The notes under the pieces were generated by a model. That model saw nothing but the letters and a program-made list of their open reading frames with translations. It had not been told where the DNA came from and made no database searches. DNA of 51,835 nucleotides from a virus, in the IMG/VR virus record IMGVR_UViG_3300029319_000079, positions 1 to 51,835 of that record; one strand, written 5' to 3'. This document shows, piece by piece, positions 29,367 through 38,185 of this stretch. Position numbers and translations under genes: made by a program. Position 1 is the first letter of the stretch. Every line of letters begins with the position of its first letter.

Positions 29367-31829
29367 ATGGCTGAAGAAAAAAGTTTTTATAGAAGAGCTG
29401 TAGATTATCTACAGAAACCACCCGAAAGATTACAAGTTAAAAGAGGACCTCTAGATAAGTACGAACAAGTACAAGGTTCTGTATTTGGTTACAATACACA
29501 ATCCGGATATTTCCCTAATAAACTAATTGAAGATATGGGAGATGGCCTAGGCAATTCTGCTGTTGTGGCCTGTCTAAATGTTTTGGCAACTTCATTTGCT
29601 GAAGCACCACTTAAAGTTTACGAAAAAACAGAAAATGGTAGAAGAGAAATTATTAACCATCCAATGGAAATTCTTATGCAAAGGCCTAATGAATTTATAT
29701 CTGGTTCTGTTCTTTCACATTATTTAGTTACATCACTGTCAGCTCACGGAGATGCATTTTTATTAAAAGTAAAAAATCAAAGCGGACAAGTTGTTCAATT
29801 AATACCTTTGATGCCAAGTTATGTAAAAGTAAGAGGTAATTCTAAAGAATTAATTACACACTATGAATACTACGCAGTGCAACAAAAGAATTCATTAAAT
29901 CCAGATTATGTCGAATTACCAAGAGAAAATGTAGTTCACATTCGTCAAGGTATGGACCCAGACGACCATAGAAGAGGTTTTTCACCACTACGTTCTGTTA
30001 TGAGAGAATTAGCTGGTGATGAAGCAGCAGGACAATTTGCTGTTGCGTTGTTGCACAATATGGCTGTACCCGGAGTTATCTTGAGTCCAAAAGATGACTC
30101 TATGGGTGGGCCTTCAAGAGAAGAGGCAGAAGCAATAGCTCAAGCATTTAAAAATAAATTTTCTGGTGCTAATAGAGGTGCACCAATGATTATGACTGGA
30201 GCAATGGATGTTGATGTCTTATCCTTTACACCAGAACAATTAAATCTAAAAGCATTAAGAAGACTTCCAGAAGAAAGAGTATCTTCTGTATTAGGTGTGC
30301 CAGCCATACTTGCTGGATTAGGAGCTGGTCTTGATGCTGCTACTTACAACAATACTAGAGAACTTAGAGAATTTTTTACTGAACAAAAAATGATACCTCT
30401 TTGGAGTGCTGTGGCTTCTGAATTAACTCATCAACTACTTCACGAAGATTTTGAAAATGATAACTACAATATTTCAGCTAATTATGACTTAGATATGGTT
30501 AGGGCTCTTTCTTCAGACAGGCAAGATTTAATTAAAACAATGAACTCTGGAGTTCAAGGTGGTTTTGTTACAATAGGAGAAGCTAGACAATCATTAGGTT
30601 TGGATGCTACTGATTCACACAATGTTTATTTACGACCTTTGAATATGGTTGCTGTTGCAGAAGGTGATACAGGAATTGTTGTTCCAGAGACTCAAGAGGA
30701 AGAAAAAGCATCTCTCAATACTACAAGATTCCAACCAGAAGTTCGTAGAACTAGAAGAGTTATAGGAAAAAGACCTAAGAAAAAGAAAAGCATTATTGAT
30801 GTAAGTATGGAGTTCAAATCAGCAGAAATACCATTTGATTTTGAGCTTGGTGAAAAATCAGCTATTTCAGCTAAAGTTAAAAAAGTTTTACAGAAAAAAG
30901 TAAAAGACCACAATGCTAAAAATCCAAAGTACAGAGCTACTTATGGAATGCTAGCTGCCGTATTTAGAAGAGGTGTTGGTGCTTACAGAACATCTCCGGG
31001 TTCAGTAAGAGGTAATGTTACCTCAGCTACCCAGTGGGGCGTGGCCAGAGTTAATGCCTTTATAAAAGGATTGAAAGGCCGTTTCCCTAGAAGTGCATTT
31101 GATAGAGACTTGCTTCCATCTGGACATCCACTTAGTTCTAAAAAATCCGCAACTAAAGCTACTTCAGTTAAAGTTGGTGATGCTGTTTCTTGGTCAATAA
31201 ATAAAGACCCAGACCCACCATCAGTAGTTCACGGCATAGTTTCATCAGTCAACACTACTAAAAAAGAAGCAACTATGAGAGTTTGGGCAATTATGCCTAA
31301 TGGTTCTCACCAAAGAACAGACAGAGATGTTACAATGCCTTTTTCAAGATTAAGAAAAATTAAAGACTGGAGAGATTCAAAAGCTCCAAAAGATATAACT
31401 AATTTTCCGGGAAGTGGTGACAATCAAAAAATAACACTATCTAATTCTAAATTTCCTCAATTTCCAGATTTTGATTATGTAAAAGACTTAAAAGAAAACT
31501 ACCCAAAGATATGGAGAAGAGCTGGTACAGGCGGTAATCCTCCAACATCTTTTACAGGTAATGACGCTTTTAGGAACTGGACTAAATACAAAGGCGGAGA
31601 TAGAAGTGGTTCAGTATTATCTTGGGTAAAACGCAGGGAAAGATTTATGAATCGTCATCAAGGTAATACAAGATTAAACGGAACAATAGCAGTTATGAAA
31701 TGGGGTGGCGTTACTAAGTCTGGTGTTTCAGCAATGAAAAAGATTGTCAATGAGCAAAAGAAAAAAGAGGATGCTAGAAATAAGAAGGTATCTGAACTTA
31801 TCGCTCATAAGGACAATTTGACAAGCTAA
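29367..31829 (+). CDS. Portal protein with long C-terminal extension (820 aa)
   Basis: Residues about 1-430 are an HK97-type portal (NSAVVACLNVLATSFAEAPL, then HIRQGMDPDDHRRGFSPL, then VLGVPAILAGLGAGLDAATY). About 390 extra residues follow. The first added segment, from about residue 495, resembles a DUF5824-like domain (YGMLAAVFRRGVGAYR...QWGVARVNAFIKG). It is followed by an SH3/Tudor-like stretch (VKVGDAVSWSIN) and a basic helical end. Typical portals are 380-520 aa, so this is a fusion. The role of the extension in the procapsid is unknown. Confidence 0.9.
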   Translation: MAEEKSFYRRAVDYLQKPPERLQVKRGPLDKYEQVQGSVFGYNTQSGYFPNKLIEDMGDGLGNSAVVACLNVLATSFAEAPLKVYEKTENGRREIINHPMEILMQRPNEFISGSVLSHYLVTSLSAHGDAFLLKVKNQSGQVVQLIPLMPSYVKVRGNSKELITHYEYYAVQQKNSLNPDYVELPRENVVHIRQGMDPDDHRRGFSPLRSVMRELAGDEAAGQFAVALLHNMAVPGVILSPKDDSMGGPSREEAEAIAQAFKNKFSGANRGAPMIMTGAMDVDVLSFTPEQLNLKALRRLPEERVSSVLGVPAILAGLGAGLDAATYNNTRELREFFTEQKMIPLWSAVASELTHQLLHEDFENDNYNISANYDLDMVRALSSDRQDLIKTMNSGVQGGFVTIGEARQSLGLDATDSHNVYLRPLNMVAVAEGDTGIVVPETQEEEKASLNTTRFQPEVRRTRRVIGKRPKKKKSIIDVSMEFKSAEIPFDFELGEKSAISAKVKKVLQKKVKDHNAKNPKYRATYGMLAAVFRRGVGAYRTSPGSVRGNVTSATQWGVARVNAFIKGLKGRFPRSAFDRDLLPSGHPLSSKKSATKATSVKVGDAVSWSINKDPDPPSVVHGIVSSVNTTKKEATMRVWAIMPNGSHQRTDRDVTMPFSRLRKIKDWRDSKAPKDITNFPGSGDNQKITLSNSKFPQFPDFDYVKDLKENYPKIWRRAGTGGNPPTSFTGNDAFRNWTKYKGGDRSGSVLSWVKRRERFMNRHQGNTRLNGTIAVMKWGGVTKSGVSAMKKIVNEQKKKEDARNKKVSELIAHKDNLTS

Positions 31830-31866
31830 AATATATAATGATATATGAAAGAGGATATAGATAGTA

Positions 31867-33147
31867 ATGAGTGAAAATCACAAAGTAAACAAATCTATAG
31901 AGTTTAAAACTGTAGATGATGAGAAAGGTGCAGTAGAAGCTGTCTTCTCAGTATATAACAATTTAGATAGCGATGGAGATGTTGTAATTCCCGGAGCTAT
32001 AAAATCTGGATTTAAAGATAATCAAGTACCGATGGTCTTTGCCCACAAGTGGGACCAGCCAATTGGAAAAGGCGTCATAGAAACAGATGACGATAAAGCT
32101 ATATTTAAAGGAAGTTTCTTTATGGGAACTGAGGCTGGCAAGGAGGCTTACAATCTAGCCAAAGAAATGGGTGACTTACAAGAATGGTCATTTGGTTTTA
32201 GAATCAATGATTACGAAGTTGCACCATTTACTAAAGATGGTTCAGATGAAGTAGATGCAAGATATTTGAAAGACTTAGAGGTCTTTGAAGTATCTCCAGT
32301 TTTAGTCGGTGCTAATAGAGAAACTTATACACTAGCTATTAAATCTGGTGAGGAAGCTATCTATGAAAGCTCTAATGTTGATGAAGTAAAAGAAGCATTA
32401 GGAAAAGATATTTTTGACAATCCGGGTGAAGCTATGGAAAGGTCAAAAGAATTATCTTGTGATATTGGAGTCCACACTCAAGAAATGGACGGAAAAAATG
32501 TTTTTATGCCTTGTAAAACTCACGCAGAATATGAGGAGGCAATAAAAGAAGATATGAAAAGTTTAGACCCAGAGGAAGAAGAAAAAACTGACGGTTGCTG
32601 TGGTGGTGGCTGTAAAGAATCTTCTGACGAAGGGGAAGAAAAGGTTTCAGAAGAAGAGTCCCTGCCTACAGGGAAGCGTTTTTCTGAGGAGGTCAAAGAT
32701 GTGCTTGCAGCGTTGGAAAGCCTCATTGTGAGAGCAAAAGCTATTGAAGTTTTACGCTCTAAAGATGGAAGGACATTATCGGAAAGAGCTAGTTCTGCTT
32801 TAAGAGCAGTACAAGAAGACCTTAATGACGCTTGGACTGAAATAGATGATATTTTAGTAGAAGCTTCTAAACCAGAAGCAGAAGTAGAAACTTCAGAAGC
32901 AACAGAAACTGTTGAGGAAACTCAAGAAGAAGAAGTTGTAGAAGAAATTTCTGAAGATGCTGAAATTGCAGAAGCTGAAGTTGAAGTAGTTGAAGTTGAA
33001 GAAGAAGAAGTTGTTGAGGAAGAAGAAGCTGAGACTGAAGAAGTCGTACTTGAAGAAGTAGATGAAGAGATAGAAGCATTATTTGCAGAGTCTCAAGGTC
33101 TTATAGCAGATTCTATTCTTGTAGAACTAGACGACGAAGAAGTATAA
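31867..33147 (+). CDS. Prohead protease (HK97/U35-type) with acidic scaffold-like tail
   Basis: Residues 1-160 are the protease fold, with VPMVFAHKWDQPIG supplying His and LQEWSFGFRI supplying Ser. A Cys-containing insert follows (SCDIGVHTQEMDGKNVFMPC and CCGGGCKES). Residues about 330-426 are a very Glu/Val-rich tail. The tail probably serves as a scaffold, the job of a separate protein in other phages. A TTGACA at 31818-31823 may give a weak internal promoter. Confidence 0.9.
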   Translation: MSENHKVNKSIEFKTVDDEKGAVEAVFSVYNNLDSDGDVVIPGAIKSGFKDNQVPMVFAHKWDQPIGKGVIETDDDKAIFKGSFFMGTEAGKEAYNLAKEMGDLQEWSFGFRINDYEVAPFTKDGSDEVDARYLKDLEVFEVSPVLVGANRETYTLAIKSGEEAIYESSNVDEVKEALGKDIFDNPGEAMERSKELSCDIGVHTQEMDGKNVFMPCKTHAEYEEAIKEDMKSLDPEEEEKTDGCCGGGCKESSDEGEEKVSEEESLPTGKRFSEEVKDVLAALESLIVRAKAIEVLRSKDGRTLSERASSALRAVQEDLNDAWTEIDDILVEASKPEAEVETSEATETVEETQEEEVVEEISEDAEIAEAEVEVVEVEEEEVVEEEEAETEEVVLEEVDEEIEALFAESQGLIADSILVELDDEEV

Positions 33148-33169
33148 GCAAAATTATTTTGGAGACATA

Positions 33170-34405
33170 ATGGATAACATTAGTGAAACACTTCAAAAGA
33201 AAAGGGCTGAGTTAAAAGAAGTCTTTGATAATCCTGCAGAGGAAGGTGGAAAATATTCCGCTGAGCAAAAAAATGCTATCAATGGACTTAATACTGAGCT
33301 TGCTGAGTTAGTTGATGAAGCTAATAATGCTAAAGCCAAAGCTAAGAATGAAAAAGCTATGGAAGAAGCAGTATATGCAGCTGAAGAAGCAGATAACACA
33401 CCAAAAACAATTGGTGAATCTTTTATCAACACTGACGCTTACAAAGGCTATCAAGAAGCCGGTGTAAAAGGTCTTGACTCAACAGTTAAGTTCTCACCAA
33501 TGGGCTATAAAGCAACATTAGGTGCAGGTTTATCTCAGAACTTCCCACCAGAAGTGTTAAGACAACCGGGAATCTTAGAGTCCGCTCTTAGAGACCCAGA
33601 TGCAATCATTGGTCTTTTTGACCAGATTGAAACCGACCAAAACTCCTTTGCATATATGGAAGAAACTACATTCACAAATGCTGCTGCTGAGCAAGCAGAA
33701 GAGGCAACAACTGCTGAAGCTACATTAGACTTCACAGAAAAAACAGCATCAATTAGAAAAATTGGTGTTTTCTTGCCAGTGACTGAAGAACTTCTTGCAG
33801 ATGTAAACGGAATTCAAGGTTATGTCAACTCAAGACTTGGAACAATGATAAAGCTAAGACTTGACGGACAAATTATGGATGGTGACGGTAGTGCTCCTAA
33901 TCTAGACGGATTATTAAATACATCTGGAATTAACTCATTTCAATATGGGTCATATTCTGGTGAATTAGGAAGATTAGGACAAATTTACCAAGCCATTACA
34001 GAAATTAGAAAAGATGCATTTGTAGAACCAGATGCAATCATTATGCACCCATCAGATTGGTACGACATCATAACATCAGTTACTGATGTAGCTACTACAA
34101 CATCTGGTGCTGCTGCTAAGAATCCACTATTTGTGGTTGCTGGTGGCTTTGGTGATGGTGTAGCCCCAAGACTTTGGGGTCTTCCAGTCGTTACAAGTTC
34201 CGCAGTTAATGCAGGAACACAAATGGTTGGAAAGTTTGGCGGCGGAGAAGCTGCTCATCTTGTAATGCGACAAGGTCTCGACCTTGCTGTATCTGACTCA
34301 CATAGTGACTTTTTCTTAAAAGGAAAACTTGCTATTAGAGCAACAATGAGAGTAGGTCTCGTAGTCTATAGACCAACTGCATTCTGTAAATTAACACAAA
34401 TGTAA
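33170..34405 (+). CDS. Major capsid protein, HK97 fold
   Basis: The N-terminal 85 residues are a coiled-coil delta-domain-like scaffold. The HK97-type body follows (NFPPEVLRQPGILESALRDPDAI, then FLPVTEELLADVNGIQGYV, then IIMHPSDWYDI, ending KLAIRATMRVGLVVYRPTAF). GGAGA precedes the ATG. The order after portal and protease is canonical. Confidence 0.95.
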   Translation: MDNISETLQKKRAELKEVFDNPAEEGGKYSAEQKNAINGLNTELAELVDEANNAKAKAKNEKAMEEAVYAAEEADNTPKTIGESFINTDAYKGYQEAGVKGLDSTVKFSPMGYKATLGAGLSQNFPPEVLRQPGILESALRDPDAIIGLFDQIETDQNSFAYMEETTFTNAAAEQAEEATTAEATLDFTEKTASIRKIGVFLPVTEELLADVNGIQGYVNSRLGTMIKLRLDGQIMDGDGSAPNLDGLLNTSGINSFQYGSYSGELGRLGQIYQAITEIRKDAFVEPDAIIMHPSDWYDIITSVTDVATTTSGAAAKNPLFVVAGGFGDGVAPRLWGLPVVTSSAVNAGTQMVGKFGGGEAAHLVMRQGLDLAVSDSHSDFFLKGKLAIRATMRVGLVVYRPTAFCKLTQM

Positions 34406-34430
34406 TAACATTTGTTGTTATAAAGATTAG

Positions 34431-34456
34431 TAATGGGGGATTAACTTCCCCCATTA
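34431..34456 (+). terminator. Hairpin after the capsid gene
   Basis: A perfect 9-bp stem TAATGGGGG/CCCCCATTA with an 8-nt loop and no T-run. It is probably a partial terminator or mRNA-processing/stabilising element that raises capsid mRNA levels. Confidence 0.6.
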
Positions 34457-34482
34457 CAAAAAGTAAAAAGGATAAATTTTAA

Positions 34483-34722
34483 ATGAGTTTTATAAAAGTC
34501 GAAAAAGACATCTGGAAATTAAAAGATGGTTCTTTATGGGAAGGAAATGTAAATGAGTGCCCAGAAAGCAACCCAGATAATATAGCCCACGCAGGTAAAG
34601 AGTATCAAGAAGATTATTTGAAACTTCACGGCTGGGGTAAGAAAAAAGCTGCTCCTAAGAAAAAGGCCGCTCCTAAGAAAGCTCCAGAAACTAAAGCACA
34701 AAAACCAGCTGAAGACAAGTAG
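34483..34722 (+). CDS. Small head protein with Lys/Ala/Pro repeat tail (79 aa)
   Basis: The N-terminal 50 residues are structured and the tail repeats KKKAAPKK-type units. It sits between the capsid and connector genes. It could be a head decoration or connector accessory that contacts DNA; unproven. Confidence 0.65.
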   Translation: MSFIKVEKDIWKLKDGSLWEGNVNECPESNPDNIAHAGKEYQEDYLKLHGWGKKKAAPKKKAAPKKAPETKAQKPAEDK

Positions 34723-34732
34723 GATTTAGCCA

Positions 34733-35419
34733 ATGGCACTAAGTACTGTCTCAGATGTTAAAAGTGTTATTGGCGTTGATATGTCCTCAACCGACGAAAC
34801 GGCAGTAACAAATATATTTATAAAAGCAGCAGATGCTGCAATTAAAAACTACGTTGGATATGAATTAGAATACGCAACAGGTATCGTTGATACATTTGAC
34901 GGTAACAATCAAGAAGAATTATTTACATCTGTTGCACCTATTGTTTCTGTAACTTCTGTTGTTGAAGATGCAGTAACTCTTACTGAAGGTAATCAAGAAC
35001 ATTTTGTTGTATATAAACCACTAGGAAAAATTAAAAAAACAGGAGACAAACAATTTTCAAATATAAGATTGCAAAATGTTGTTGTAACTTATGTAGCAGG
35101 GTATTCAGATTCAGAATCTTCAGCAGAAGATATTCCTATGGATATAAAATTGATTAGTGCAAGGGCTGCAGGTAAAATGTTTGTAGCTGCTGCAGCTTTA
35201 GGGTCTCAACAAAGCACAGGCCAAGTGGGAACTCACGCAGCAGACACAACAAACGATTCACAATTTCAATTAGTTAGGTCAGAGTCACTAGGAGATTATT
35301 CAGCTACTTACGAATCTGTAACTGAGCTTATGGATAATGAAATACTTACTGATAAAGACAAAGCTACATTATCAAAATATAAACGTCAATACTTCACATC
35401 AGCACATATTTTAGACTAG
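34733..35419 (+). CDS. Head-tail connector (gp6/gp15-like)
   Basis: A helical N-terminus (TVSDVKSVIGVDMSSTDETAVTNIFI), then strands around residues 40-100, typical of the phage gp6-like adaptor that sits under the portal. The position after the capsid gene supports this. Confidence 0.7.
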   Translation: MALSTVSDVKSVIGVDMSSTDETAVTNIFIKAADAAIKNYVGYELEYATGIVDTFDGNNQEELFTSVAPIVSVTSVVEDAVTLTEGNQEHFVVYKPLGKIKKTGDKQFSNIRLQNVVVTYVAGYSDSESSAEDIPMDIKLISARAAGKMFVAAAALGSQQSTGQVGTHAADTTNDSQFQLVRSESLGDYSATYESVTELMDNEILTDKDKATLSKYKRQYFTSAHILD

Positions 35420-35428
35420 AATAAAAAT

Positions 35429-35638
35429 ATGTCAGATAATTTAGAATTCAATAAATCACAGCGTAAAGCTTGGTTGTCGGGATTAGATTTTGAAGTATTT
35501 GCAGAGGCTGTTATTGAGCAAATGAATAGTCTTAGAATGCAAAAAGTTAACTTAGTTCAAGATATGGACGATATCGTTAACGATTATATGCAAGTATGTA
35601 AAAAATATCCTATCAAAGCAAAAAAGTCAAAAAAATAA
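35429..35638 (+). CDS. Small hypothetical protein (69 aa)
   Basis: A helical protein with a basic C-terminus (KKYPIKAKKSKK). It is placed between connector and FmdB-like genes. Unknown. Confidence 0.6.
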   Translation: MSDNLEFNKSQRKAWLSGLDFEVFAEAVIEQMNSLRMQKVNLVQDMDDIVNDYMQVCKKYPIKAKKSKK

Positions 35639-35641
35639 ATA

Positions 35642-35881
35642 ATGGCTCGCTATGATTACAAATGTCGTAGCTGTTCGCATACTTTTGAAGTTACTCACTC
35701 CATTCAAGAAGACCCTAAAATTAAGTGTGAAAAGTGTAAAAAACTATGTGAGAGACAGTTACCTAATAGGGTATATTTATATGGAACTGTTGGTGTTGAT
35801 TGGAATACTGACCCTAGCAAAGTATCTGATTCTATGAAGGCCAAAGCCAAAAAAGCTTCTAAACGGAAAGTTTCTTTTTAA
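35642..35881 (+). CDS. FmdB-type zinc-ribbon protein (79 aa)
   Basis: MARYDYKCRSCSHTFEV, then KCEKCKKLC: the two CxxC knuckles of FmdB/putative regulatory zinc ribbons. The C-terminus is basic. Such genes recur in phage head modules; their role there is unknown. The 3' end overlaps the convergent SET gene by 23 nt. Confidence 0.8.
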   Translation: MARYDYKCRSCSHTFEVTHSIQEDPKIKCEKCKKLCERQLPNRVYLYGTVGVDWNTDPSKVSDSMKAKAKKASKRKVSF

Positions 35882-36182
35882 CTTCGTAAAGAGTATATTT
35901 TAAAGTCAATTCTTCTTCTGGCATTATGTCATAAGAAGCTATCAAATAGTAATAAGGACCTATTTTAATTAATTCACAATTCGGTACTTCACTATGATTT
36001 ATCCAACCACCAAGTGGTGTTCTTATTCTATCATTTGGAAAATCAGTATTATAAACGTGGCTACATCCTAAATTAGTACCAACTTTAATAGCAGAAACTG
36101 CAAAAAGACCATAACCTTCAATTGGAGAGTCTTTTATTGTTACTTCTGGCGGTAAAGGTCTATATGTTTTATCTTCTTCCAT
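35859..36182 (-). CDS. SET-domain protein (107 aa)
   Basis: A compact SET domain: IKDSPIEGYGLFAVSAI (about 16-32), then GGWINHSEVPNCEL (pseudo-knot NHS-NC motif), then ASYDIMPEEELTLKYTLYE. SET enzymes methylate protein lysines. At 107 aa it is close to the minimal viral SET size. The target could be a host or virion protein; this is inference. Confidence 0.85.
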   Translation of the reverse strand: MEEDKTYRPLPPEVTIKDSPIEGYGLFAVSAIKVGTNLGCSHVYNTDFPNDRIRTPLGGWINHSEVPNCELIKIGPYYYLIASYDIMPEEELTLKYTLYEVKKKLSV

Positions 36183-36228
36183 TTTCGTAATCCTCTAAAG
36201 ATTGTAACATATCATCATCAAGTTCCAT
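36169..36228 (-). CDS. Possible 19-aa coupling peptide
   Basis: MELDDDMLQSLEDYENGRR starts 1 nt after the stop of the zinc protein and overlaps the SET start. It contains the SET ribosome site (AGAGGA). It may serve translational coupling. Confidence 0.35.
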   Translation of the reverse strand: MELDDDMLQSLEDYENGRR

Positions 36229-36229
36229 A

Positions 36230-36436
36230 TTACTTTTTCTTCCTACCATCTATTAATTCGTGCCCTCTTACTCTAGGAATACGCTTAGGTGCGTGTTGAA
36301 AGCATTTATCATTATGGTTATATTTACTCATAATTTGTTCACAACCTTCTTGTGCACAAACTCTATTTTCACCATAAGTCTTACTTTTCCTGCGATTACC
36401 AGTTACTTTCTGAGCTTTCATATATAAATCTGACAT
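36230..36436 (-). CDS. Zinc-finger-like protein of actinobacterial type (68 aa)
   Basis: NRVCAQEGCEQIMSKYNHND then KCFQHAP gives a C-x4-C...C-x2-H pattern with a central (L/M)S-x-YN, widely seen in actinobacterial and actinophage small proteins. I set the start at 36436 (TAATG overlap with the lysin stop and AGAGGGA upstream); the longer frame to 36457 is unlikely. Confidence 0.75.
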   Translation of the reverse strand: MSDLYMKAQKVTGNRRKSKTYGENRVCAQEGCEQIMSKYNHNDKCFQHAPKRIPRVRGHELIDGRKKK

Positions 36437-36981
36437 TAATATCCCTCTTGTCTCCATCTTTTTTCAAAGTATTTTGGATTTTCCCAACACCATTTGCTAG
36501 AGTTCCAGTCTCTAAAATCTTTTTTTGTATAAATATCTTCAGCTAAATGTGAAGCCATTTTTATATTTATATAAGGCACATACTGTGCTTTTTGAAATTT
36601 AAAACCTTCAGCAACAAAAGGACCATCGTGTAATTGATATGGAACACCTTGATAAGTAAGTATTCTATCATCCCATAAAGGCATACTAAATTTTTCTGCT
36701 ACCCAATTCCAAGTATTTGGAATAAACTGCATCAAACCACTGTCATTGTCTTCTTTTCTAAAAGCATTTGGATTACCTCTGGATTCACACCAACTAATAC
36801 GCATAGCTTTGTAATAGTGTTTTTCATCAAAATGCTCAACTATATAAGGTACATATTCAAGCATTGTTGAAGGTATTAACTGTGTACATTTGTGAGTTTC
36901 TTGAATTATTTCTGGGTTTTCAATTACAGGCACATCTGGAGTGCCGAAACTAGCCAAAAATATCATACAACTTGTTATCAT
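36436..36981 (-). CDS. Lytic transglycosylase-type lysin
   Basis: A short hydrophobic N-terminus (MITSCMIFLASFG) is a likely signal or anchor. Residues about 55-105 match the SLT/lysozyme-like domain: MRISWCESRGNPNAF with the catalytic Glu, then DSGLMQFIPNTW. It would cleave peptidoglycan at lysis or in entry. No clear holin is next to it. Confidence 0.8.
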   Translation of the reverse strand: MITSCMIFLASFGTPDVPVIENPEIIQETHKCTQLIPSTMLEYVPYIVEHFDEKHYYKAMRISWCESRGNPNAFRKEDNDSGLMQFIPNTWNWVAEKFSMPLWDDRILTYQGVPYQLHDGPFVAEGFKFQKAQYVPYINIKMASHLAEDIYTKKDFRDWNSSKWCWENPKYFEKRWRQEGY

Positions 36982-37029
36982 AAATTTCCTTTATTCATAA
37001 CCTAATTGTACACTATGAATTGGTTTTTG

Positions 37030-37263
37030 TCAAGAATCTATTGATACATTTATTGCATTTTGTATAGTCTCTTGTTCTGAATTACCAGTTACTGATGTAA
37101 AGTAATGGTTCACAAAACGACCGTATTTATCTTGAGTTTGTATAAATATCTCTGCTTCCCAGCAGTTTGTATACTTATTCCAAGATAAATGGAGAGTTTT
37201 ATCGCCAATTTTCATTAGCTTTTGTTGCTCGTCCACAGCAATTATTTCGGGTTCTGCTACCAA
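37030..37263 (-). CDS. Hypothetical protein (77 aa), probable TTG start
   Basis: The upstream part of the open frame reads through the promoter. AAAGGAGG lies 10 nt before a TTG at 37263, which I take as the start. The product has strands around TLHLSWNKYTNCWEAEIFI. Unknown. It is the first gene of the leftward cluster with the lysin. Confidence 0.55.
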   Translation of the reverse strand: MVAEPEIIAVDEQQKLMKIGDKTLHLSWNKYTNCWEAEIFIQTQDKYGRFVNHYFTSVTGNSEQETIQNAINVSIDS

Positions 37264-37294
37264 AATAGCTTCTCCTCCTTTGTTACACACTATT

Positions 37295-37322
37295 AGTATA
37301 GCAGATTTTGACAAAAATACAA
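37295..37322 (-). promoter_or_regulatory. Leftward promoter of the lysin/SET cluster
   Basis: Minus strand TTGTAT (37317-37322), 16 bp, TATACT (37295-37300). Back-to-back with the rightward promoter at 37339. Confidence 0.6.
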
Positions 37323-37338
37323 AAAAATACAAAAAATA

Positions 37339-37368
37339 TTTGACAAAATACTCATTCTGTGGAATACT
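37339..37368 (+). promoter_or_regulatory. Rightward promoter
   Basis: TTGACA (37339-37344), about 18 bp, AATACT (37363-37368), then AGAGGAGGA. Confidence 0.65.
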
Positions 37369-37396
37369 GAGTGTAATGATGAAAGAGGAGGAATAA

Positions 37397-38119
37397 GTGA
37401 AACCGACGCTAGAACAAGCAGAGTTTTTATTCAAACGCTTCCCAAAGAAAACCCTTAGAGATTGGGCAGAAGATTGGGATATGTCTCACGAAAATGTGAG
37501 ATTAATGAAGATTAAGTTAGGCCTACCTACTACTAAAAAGGTAGCTTACAATCCAGATATAGCACGACAAATAGTTGAATATATCAGAGAGGGCAAAGGT
37601 ACTCTCAATACAGCAAGAACATATGAACACTATGATTTTGGTAAAGTAACATTCAAGAACTGGATGAAAGAGAATCCATCACTTGCAAATGAAGTGGAAA
37701 TAGCTATTAAGCAAGCACAAGATAGAAAGCTTAATCCTACACACAAAAGATGTGCAACTACAGGGGAATGGCTTCCAGTATCAGAGTTTTACAAAGACAA
37801 GAACACCTTAGATGGTTATTCTGTTAGAAGTAAAAAAGTAGTCAAAGAGATGGCTCGTAAGTATTACTATGACAGAAATGTAACAGAACCAACTGTAGAT
37901 ACAAAAATATGTTCTGGTGTTCCAGAGTTAGGCCCATTACCAAATGAGTATTTTGCAAGAAATACTAGAAGTGCAACAGGCCTACAAACATATTCAAAGA
38001 AATTTCAAGGCTTATATCAGAAGTACCTTAGACAAGGTTTTGACAATGCTTTTGATATGGCTAAGGAAGAGACACTTACTTATTTTAACGAACTAGGATT
38101 TTCCCCTAAGCAGTACTAA
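37397..38119 (+). CDS. Putative DNA-binding protein (240 aa), GTG start
   Basis: Residues about 10-45 look like a helix-turn-helix (LRDWAEDWDMSHENVRLMKIKLG), and 60-110 resemble a second helical DNA-binding region. Residues 115-150 (KRCATTGEWLPVSEFYKDKNTLDGY) resemble a degenerate zinc knuckle seen near HNH proteins. It could be a late regulator or a homing-type relic. It has its own promoter and terminator. Confidence 0.6.
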   Translation: MKPTLEQAEFLFKRFPKKTLRDWAEDWDMSHENVRLMKIKLGLPTTKKVAYNPDIARQIVEYIREGKGTLNTARTYEHYDFGKVTFKNWMKENPSLANEVEIAIKQAQDRKLNPTHKRCATTGEWLPVSEFYKDKNTLDGYSVRSKKVVKEMARKYYYDRNVTEPTVDTKICSGVPELGPLPNEYFARNTRSATGLQTYSKKFQGLYQKYLRQGFDNAFDMAKEETLTYFNELGFSPKQY

Positions 38120-38144
38120 TATGTAATAAGGAGTGACGCAAAAG

Positions 38145-38171
38145 CCCCCTCTTCGGAGGGGGTTTTTTTTT
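38145..38171 (+). terminator. Strong intrinsic terminator
   Basis: CCCCCTC-TTCG-GAGGGGG followed by T9. It ends the 37397-38119 unit. Confidence 0.92.
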
Positions 38172-38173
38172 GT

Positions 38174-38179
38174 TATAAT
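38174..38179 (+). promoter_or_regulatory. Extended -10 of the tail operon, leaderless
   Basis: TGT-TATAAT starts 2 nt after the terminator T-run. The ATG at 38186 is at +1 and has no ribosome site. Confidence 0.6.
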
Positions 38180-38185
38180 ATCAGT

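Noticed and set aside
32867-33079. Leu-rich minus-strand ORF
   Set aside because: It is the antisense of the Glu/Val-rich protease tail, where GAA/GAG repeats automatically give Leu codons.
37264-37434. N-terminal extension of the minus-strand gene 37030-37263
   Set aside because: It would read through the divergent promoters and encode a low-complexity Phe/Tyr-rich stretch. The AAAGGAGG site supports the shorter start.
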